Positions 14,133-18,247 of a DNA stretch of 18,247 nucleotides are shown piece after piece (positions within the stretch are counted from its first letter, which is position 1; each line of letters starts with the position of its first letter). Source of the stretch: H111-94 sp034436045 (GTDB lineage: Bacteria; Chloroflexota; Ktedonobacteria; Ktedonobacterales; Ktedonobacteraceae); the NCBI GenBank assembly GCA_034436045.1, contig DAOTVZ010000295.1:1-18247 (forward strand). Direction: 5' to 3'. Under the pieces are notes generated by a model. It was not told the origin of the DNA. It made no database searches and saw only the letters and a list, made by a program, of their open reading frames with translations. The translations under genes and the position numbers were made by a program.

Positions 14133-14166
14133 CCGGTATTATATGCCACCGGCAACTATATCTCAA
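14133..14166 (-). promoter_or_regulatory. Sigma-70-type promoter with operator dyad for the ArsR-type gene
   Basis: On the minus strand, TTGAGA (plus 14161-14166) and a perfect TATAAT (plus 14138-14143) are 17 nt apart. A dyad CCGGT-N10-ACCGG (14133-14137 / 14148-14152) brackets the -10 box, where a bound repressor would block transcription. The predicted start is near 14131, leaving a ~108-nt leader. Confidence 0.6.
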
Positions 14167-14183
14167 GCAATGAGGAAATGGAT

Positions 14184-14390
14184 GTAGGGGCGTCATTCAT
14201 GACGCCCTGGCAGCCCCCGTTGCTCCGCGCACGGAACGTCATTCATGACGCCCTGGCAGCCCCCGTTGCTCCGCACACGGGGCGTCATTCATGACGCCCT
14301 GGCAGCCCCCGTTGCTCCGCACACGGGGCGTCATTCATGACGCCCTGGTAGCCCGTTGCTCCGCGCACGGGGCGTCATGCGTGACGCCCC
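14184..14390. repeat. Tandem array of five GGGCGTCAT palindromes, 46-bp period
   Basis: Palindromes of the form GGGCGTCAT-TC-ATGACGCCC lie at 14188-14207, 14234-14253, 14280-14299 and 14326-14345; a fifth (GGGGCGTCA-TGCG-TGACGCCCC) is at 14369-14390. Spacing is 46, 46, 46 and 44 bp. The ~26-bp sequences between are also conserved (CAGCCCCCGTTGCTCCGC) and contain CCCCGT/ACGGGG, which could form a competing stem. The second unit has AA in place of GG in its left arm. It fills much of the 521-bp gap between the ArsR-type and LuxR-type genes; 14428-14543 shows nothing recognisable. Confidence 0.9.
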
Positions 14391-14400
14391 TCCACCGACC

Positions 14401-14427
14401 ACCACCATCCTTCAGGGGGATGGTGGT
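14401..14427. terminator. Perfect 10-bp hairpin downstream of the NarL-type gene
   Basis: ACCACCATCC (14401-14410) pairs perfectly with GGATGGTGGT (14418-14427) around a 7-nt loop. It lies about 115 bp downstream of the response-regulator stop on the minus strand. There is no T-run, so factor-independent termination is uncertain. Confidence 0.4.
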
Positions 14428-14543
14428 CCTGAAGCTTGCTGAGGGAAGCGCGAGGTATCGCCCTATCATGATACGAAGCAGTTCTCGCCTGTTTTCATGG
14501 TAGGTGTACCCTGGACGCACTCCCCCTGGAAGATTGCTGGTGA

Positions 14544-15323
14544 TTATCTATCATCCGGTAACAAGCCATGACGCAGGGCAAAGATGGCGACCTGGGTGCG
14601 GTCACGCAGATGCAGCTTCTGGAAGATGGTTGAGAGATAGTTTTTGATAGTCTTTTCGGCATAGGCCATCTCATCGGCTATCTCTTTATTGCTCATGCCC
14701 ATTGCCAGGTAGCGCATGATCTGCACTTCGCGCTCTGTGAGCAGGGATAGCCTGTCATCACCGCTTCTGTCTTCAACCTCATCGATCAGGCGGCGATACT
14801 CGTTGATCAGCGCGCCGGTCAACGTCGGCTCAATCGGCATTGCGCCCGCGTGAACCTGTCTGATCGCTTGCGCGACCTCACGCATAGAGGCACTCTTGAG
14901 CAGGTAGCCTTTAGCGCCATACTGCATCGCCTGCAACATCTGCTGCTGCTCACGATGGACGGTGAGCATAATCACAGCCGTGTCCGGTAGCTCTTGCGTG
15001 AGCTGGCGCGTCAGGGTAATGCCATCAATAACAGGCATTTGCACGTCCATCAGCACCACATCGGGCCGTAGTTGGCGAATTTTCTGCAATGCCTCAAGGC
15101 CGTCGCCAGCCTCACCGATGACGCGCATATCCTTCTCTAAACTCAATAATTGCCGCGTGCCTTCGCGCACCAGCGCGTGATCATCGGCAAGAAATACGCT
15201 GATCACCTCCACTGCCTGCTCTGACCTGCTATATTCTGGTTGCCGATCATCGCTGCTATTCACACTTCGGCTGTCCACTGTCATTGTCGGGGTAGACTGA
15301 CCTGTAATATGGTGAGGATACAT
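14544..15323 (-). CDS. NarL/FixJ-family response regulator (LuxR-type output)
   Basis: A 259-residue two-domain transcription factor. An unusual ~38-residue polar N-terminal extension precedes the receiver domain, whose acidic pair is D47 D48 (FLADDHA); the phospho-acceptor is D93 (VLMDVQMP), with T121 (MLTVH) and K143 (YLLKSAS). The C-terminal LuxR/GerE helix-turn-helix begins LLTEREVQIMRYLAMGMSNK and continues through EIADEMAYAEKTIKNYLSTI to the end. ATG 15323 is preferred, with GGAGGA 7 nt upstream; ATG 15347 adds eight residues encoded across that SD itself. It is divergent from the GAF-GAF-PAS kinase, with shared upstream repeats. NarL-type regulators more often pair with HisKA_3 kinases, so partnership with this HisKA-type kinase is plausible but not certain. 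Confidence 0.94.
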   Translation of the reverse strand: MYPHHITGQSTPTMTVDSRSVNSSDDRQPEYSRSEQAVEVISVFLADDHALVREGTRQLLSLEKDMRVIGEAGDGLEALQKIRQLRPDVVLMDVQMPVIDGITLTRQLTQELPDTAVIMLTVHREQQQMLQAMQYGAKGYLLKSASMREVAQAIRQVHAGAMPIEPTLTGALINEYRRLIDEVEDRSGDDRLSLLTEREVQIMRYLAMGMSNKEIADEMAYAEKTIKNYLSTIFQKLHLRDRTQVAIFALRHGLLPDDR

Positions 15324-15386
15324 CCCCGCTTCCTCCATAAACTGCATGGCTCATAGACACAAGCACGTGGTTAGTTTCCGGCCATG

Positions 15387-15441
15387 CTGTACTTTCAGTG
15401 TACAGAGCCTGAATCATCGTGTCTTCAATTTCAGTATACAG
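15387..15441. promoter_or_regulatory. Candidate operator repeats in the LuxR-regulator/kinase divergent region
   Basis: On the minus strand CTGTAYACTGAAA occurs twice, 36 bp apart (plus 15393-15405 and 15429-15441, 12 of 13 identical). The first copy is also half of a dyad CTGTAC/GTACAG (15387-15392 / 15400-15405). The second contains TATACT, a possible -10 for the LuxR-type gene, with CTGGAG 17 nt before it. Helically phased sites between divergent genes suggest shared control. Confidence 0.4.
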
Positions 15442-15525
15442 GCATCGTCATAATGCTCCAGACGCCAGAGGGACGGCGAATTGATAGGTTGAAAGTCTTG
15501 GATGGGTGCCTTTATATAGCAGCCG

Positions 15526-15534
15526 TGTTATAAT
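15526..15534 (+). promoter_or_regulatory. Extended -10 promoter for the histidine kinase gene
   Basis: TGTTATAAT is a perfect extended -10 (TATAAT at 15529-15534), identical to that at 3413-3421, with no clear -35. The predicted start is near 15541, giving a ~135-nt leader before ATG 15676. Confidence 0.5.
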
Positions 15535-15573
15535 CAGCCTCAATAATTGTGCTGCCGTGTCGATATGCTTAGT

Positions 15574-15625
15574 GGAGGAGGGGGAAGCTGTACATGTAGT
15601 GAGGCCCCTGGTGGGTCTCAGGGCC
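15574..15625 (+). promoter_or_regulatory. Kinase leader: strong SD, start-stop ATG-TAG and hairpin
   Basis: GGAGGAGGGGG (15574-15584) is the strongest ribosome-binding sequence of the region, yet the first ATG after it (15594-15596) is followed at once by TAG (15597-15599). Just beyond, GGCCCCTG (15603-15610) pairs with CAGGGCC (15619-15625), with one bulged C. A start-stop codon pair next to a hairpin could hold a ribosome and control entry to the kinase gene. Chance is also possible. Confidence 0.35.
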
Positions 15626-15675
15626 AGCTTTTGCTCCGTGCTATCACCAGGGATTTACAAATGAAGGGGTTGACG

Positions 15676-17814
15676 ATGAGCGCCGATATCTCTTTTGTGC
15701 GTGATCGCCAGGCCACACAGCATGTTGCGCCTGCTGTGGAGGGTGAGTCACAAGAGCTTGTAGGTATTTTGCAGAAGATTGTGCAGAACGCGGGGGCGCT
15801 GTTAGGTGTCAGCAATTGCTCGGTAGCTTTGCTAGATACGACCGGTAGCACACTTGTGACGTTAGCAGCGTTACAAAAGAATGGGCGCAAATCGCGCCGA
15901 ACCCGCTTTCGTCTGAATGAGGGTGTGGCGGGTTGGGTCGCCACCCATCACCAGACGCTGGTCATCAACGATGTAAGCCTTGACTCGCGCTTCAAGCGTC
16001 TGGGACGCATCCCTGTCGGCGCAATGATCTGCGTACCCCTGATGGACGGTAGCAACTTTATCGGCACCCTGACGGCCAGCAGCCGCGAGGTGAATGTCTT
16101 TGACGAACGTAAGACACAGGCCCTGACCATCTTCGCGGAGCAGGCGGTGCTGGCGATTATCAACGCACGTCACGCCGAACTGGCCCGCCGACAGGCCAAT
16201 CAGCTTGAACTGTTGATGAGTCTCTCGCGCGACATCACCACACGTCTGGAAGCGGAAGAACTCTATCGCACCATCCTCGCCTATGTGCGCCGTCTCGTCC
16301 CTTGCGATCTCGCCTTGCTCTATCTGTATTATGATGGTTTGCTCGACCTGCGGCCCGTAGCAGAGTTGCAATGCCCGGTTGATGCCAGCCCCTACGAGCA
16401 AGAGATGTGCGCGACTATCGTAAAGACGGCCAATCTGCAACGTGAGAAGGTCGGCCTCTATGACACCAATTCACTGACGGCGTGGGCCTCGATCCACCGT
16501 CACCCCATTCTACGCGCACCCGGCACGGCTCCCAATCAGGCGGAAGGTCGGTCTGTGGCCGAGTTGGCCGCGCCGCTGGTTTCTAAGAACGTTCTCTACG
16601 GCGTCATCACGCTTGAGCGAGCCACGCCCTTTACCAGCGAAGAACTGCGGCTGGTGCGCAATCTCAGTCATCTGGCGGCAGCAGCGCTGGAGAATGGTGC
16701 GCTCTTCCAGAAGGTACGTGCCGATCAGGAGCAGTTGCGCGCCATCCTGGCCTCTAGCTCGGATGGTATCGCCCTGCTCGGTGTCAATGCCTGCTTTATC
16801 GAGGTCAATCCGGCCTTCGCTCGCCTCTTTGGTCTGGAGCCGGAGCAGATCATGGGCATGGAATGCATGGAGCTACTTGGCTGCCAGGAAGAGGGTGGCC
16901 ATACCTACTGCGCCGAACTGTGCATGGTGCATCGCGCGCTGCAACTGGAGCAGCCGTTACCCTATGTTGAACTGGATTTACAGATTCAGGGTGTCGCGCG
17001 CTCGGTCGGGTTGAGTATCACGCCCGTCCTCACGCCTGCACAACCGCTGTGCTTAATGGTGGCACGCGATGTGACGGCCATCCGAGAGGCCACGCGCATG
17101 AAGGCCAACTTTATCTCGATGATAACGCACGAACTGCGTTCCCCGCTCAACGCTATCAACGGCTACCTCGATCTCGTGCTGACCGGCGTTGCAGGTGAGA
17201 TCAGCGAGCAGATGCGTGAGTTTGTGCGACGCGCCCGTTCCGGCAGCGAAACCCTGTACGGGCTGATTGAAGACCTGTTGCTGATCTCGCGTGCCGACGC
17301 CGGTCAGTGGCGTTTGAACCGCGAGATCATCAGCCTGCAAGAGATTGTGGAAGAAGCGGTTGAAGAGATGGAGGTGACCGCCAGCGATCAAGAATTGACG
17401 ATTAGCGTCGAGGGAGTCGAGAAGGTGCCACAACTCTATGCCGACCAGGTGCGGTTGCAACAGGTTCTGCGCAACCTGCTCAGTAACGCCTTGCGTTTCA
17501 CACCCGCTGGGGGGCGTATCACCATCAAAGCCGACGTTGTGCCCAACACCTTCGCGGAGATCGATGCCGAGCAACCGCGTGTGCTGCTGCTCAGCGTCAG
17601 CGACACTGGCTATGGTATTGCCCCCGAATTTCATCAGCGCATCTTCGAGCGTTTCTACCAGGTTCCTGGCAGCGTTGTCGGACGCAAGGGCCAGGGCCTG
17701 GGTCTGGCTATCGTCAAAATGATTATCGAACTACATGGAGGCAAGGTGCTGGTCGAGAGCGAACCCGGCAAAGGCAGCACCTTCACCTGTATTCTCCCTT
17801 GCCTGCTCTCATAA
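15676..17814 (+). CDS. GAF-GAF-PAS sensor histidine kinase
   Basis: 712 residues, no membrane segment, so a cytoplasmic sensor. Domains in order: GAF (about 25-170), a second GAF (about 190-345), PAS (about 355-470), HisKA and HATPase_c. The H-box is FISMITHELRSPLNAINGY with H485; the N-box NLLSNALRF has N604, the G1 box SDTGYG has D643, and the G2 box GQGLGLA starts at 672. The PAS region holds a cysteine cluster (C397, C403, C412, C416). ATG 15676 is chosen because GAAGGGG lies 6 nt upstream and it fits the domain start. The frame is open to TTG 15547, but those codons are leader-like and have weak start signals. It is divergent from the NarL-type regulator, a likely but unproven partner. 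The GAF ligands are unknown. Confidence 0.95.
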   Translation: MSADISFVRDRQATQHVAPAVEGESQELVGILQKIVQNAGALLGVSNCSVALLDTTGSTLVTLAALQKNGRKSRRTRFRLNEGVAGWVATHHQTLVINDVSLDSRFKRLGRIPVGAMICVPLMDGSNFIGTLTASSREVNVFDERKTQALTIFAEQAVLAIINARHAELARRQANQLELLMSLSRDITTRLEAEELYRTILAYVRRLVPCDLALLYLYYDGLLDLRPVAELQCPVDASPYEQEMCATIVKTANLQREKVGLYDTNSLTAWASIHRHPILRAPGTAPNQAEGRSVAELAAPLVSKNVLYGVITLERATPFTSEELRLVRNLSHLAAAALENGALFQKVRADQEQLRAILASSSDGIALLGVNACFIEVNPAFARLFGLEPEQIMGMECMELLGCQEEGGHTYCAELCMVHRALQLEQPLPYVELDLQIQGVARSVGLSITPVLTPAQPLCLMVARDVTAIREATRMKANFISMITHELRSPLNAINGYLDLVLTGVAGEISEQMREFVRRARSGSETLYGLIEDLLLISRADAGQWRLNREIISLQEIVEEAVEEMEVTASDQELTISVEGVEKVPQLYADQVRLQQVLRNLLSNALRFTPAGGRITIKADVVPNTFAEIDAEQPRVLLLSVSDTGYGIAPEFHQRIFERFYQVPGSVVGRKGQGLGLAIVKMIIELHGGKVLVESEPGKGSTFTCILPCLLS

Positions 17815-17816
17815 CA

Positions 17817-17841
17817 CTGCGCCAGGGCGACCCTGGCGCGG
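17817..17841 (+). terminator. Terminator-like hairpin after the kinase gene
   Basis: GCGCCAGGG-CGA-CCCTGGCGC (17819-17839) is a perfect 9-bp stem with a 3-nt loop, extendable by C-G and T-G pairs. It begins 5 nt after the stop codon. The downstream sequence is pyrimidine-rich with short T-runs (TTTT at 17855, TTT/CTTT near 17865) but these are not immediately adjacent. Its GGGCGAC core matches the second hairpin family. Confidence 0.65.
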
Positions 17842-17945
17842 CTGTATGCCCCTGTTTTGCTCCTCTTTCTCTTGACCCACCCTCTGGTATAGGACTACAA
17901 TTAGAATACACGTTTACGAAAACGTTAATGTTGTCCAAAACCCCC

Positions 17946-18247
17946 GTAGGGGCGTGATTGATCACGCCCGTTTCGCGGATGGATAGGCTCAAAAAGGGTG
18001 TGATGATGAATTTTCACACCCGAAACCGACAATGGCCCCCCGTAGGGGCGTGATTGATCACGCCCGTTTCGCGGATGGATAGGCTCAAAAAGGGCGTGAT
18101 GATGAATTTTCACACCCGAAACCGACAATGGCCCCCCGTAGGGGCGTGATTGATCACGCCCGTTTCGCGGATGGATAGGCTCAAAAAGGGTGTGATGATG
18201 AATTTTCACACCCGAAACCGACAATGGCCCCCCGTAGGGGCGTGATT
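17946..18247. repeat. 96-bp tandem repeat, three full copies plus a partial one at the edge
   Basis: Copies start at 17946, 18042, 18138 and 18234 (GTAGGGGCG...), exactly 96 bp apart; the fourth is cut by the window end. The only difference I see between full copies is a C for T in copy 2 (GGGCGTGATG against GGGTGTGATG). Each unit holds a palindrome GGGCGTGAT-TG-ATCACGCCC and a second stem GGGTGTGA/TCACACCC, enclosed by GTTTCG/CGAAAC; copy 2 loses one pair in the second stem. The period is a multiple of three, so spurious ORFs stay open across it. The stretch 17842-17945 before it contains no gene. Confidence 0.95.

Noticed and set aside
14184..14390. CRISPR array
   Set aside because: The sequences between the palindromes are conserved from unit to unit and there are no cas genes; this is a tandem repeat.
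13914..14503. Plus-strand ORFs across the palindrome array
   Set aside because: They consist mostly of repeat units, overlap the ArsR gene or its promoter, and lack ribosome sites.
15547..15675. N-terminal extension of the histidine kinase from TTG 15547 or ATG 15565
   Set aside because: Neither start has an SD, the encoded residues are low-complexity Gly/Cys/Ser, and the stretch overlaps the predicted leader hairpin; ATG 15676 has a better ribosome site.
17925..18224. Minus-strand 99-residue ORF with a 32-residue repeat
   Set aside because: It is the 96-bp non-coding repeat read in a frame that happens to lack stops (96 is a multiple of 3); it has no plausible SD, and its composition does not suggest a folded protein.

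Overview
The window looks like a piece of chromosome from a Chloroflexota bacterium, most likely class Ktedonobacteria. This is inferred from gene style and not from a marker gene. The clues are a PD-(D/E)XK 'Rpn-like' protein with an EGRA-repeat tail, a GAF-GAF-PAS histidine kinase, moderately high GC, strong GGAGG-type ribosome binding sites, and many intergenic palindromes built on GTAGGGGCGTGAT or GGGCGAC. No rRNA, tRNA, CRISPR array, prophage or classical insertion sequence was seen.

Layout, left to right. (1) 1-3300: the 3' end of a membrane-protein gene (perhaps nuoN), a 96-bp fold-back repeat, an S9-family serine peptidase, a perfect 32-bp-arm inverted repeat that includes the peptidase stop codon, and a convergent Rpn-like nuclease-family gene. 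(2) 3400-10225: a small MaoC/FAS1-like dehydratase-fold gene on +, then six minus-strand genes. In transcription order these are an EamA/DMT transporter, an HpcH/HpaI aldolase, a D-2-hydroxyacid dehydrogenase, a FabG-like SDR, guaA, and a Nudix hydrolase that overlaps guaA by 10 bp. The aldolase, dehydrogenase, SDR and exporter may serve a small hydroxy/keto-acid or sugar-acid pathway; this is inference. (3) 10226-12974: a Trp/Arg-rich one-helix membrane peptide, lgt with its own internal promoter, a fold-back repeat element, and convergent galU. (4) 13000-17814: regulatory genes. They are a single-domain CheY-like receiver, a convergent ArsR-type repressor with a good promoter and operator dyad, a tandem palindrome array, a NarL/FixJ response regulator, and a divergent GAF-GAF-PAS-HisKA-HATPase kinase. 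(5) 17815-18247: a terminator hairpin and a 96-bp tandem repeat that runs off the window.

The most unusual theme is non-coding. A palindromic repeat family (core GGGCGTSATTCATSACGCCC) occurs singly, as part of a 132-bp fold-back element, as a 46-bp-period five-palindrome array, and as a 96-bp-period array. One variant carries paired, compensating base changes. A second hairpin family (GGGCGAC / GGCAGGGC) occurs at four other intergenic sites. Other points worth a second look are the lgt leader (SD inside a hairpin that overlaps an internal promoter), a start-stop ATG-TAG behind a strong SD in the kinase leader, two active-site substitutions in Lgt, and a cysteine cluster in the kinase PAS region.
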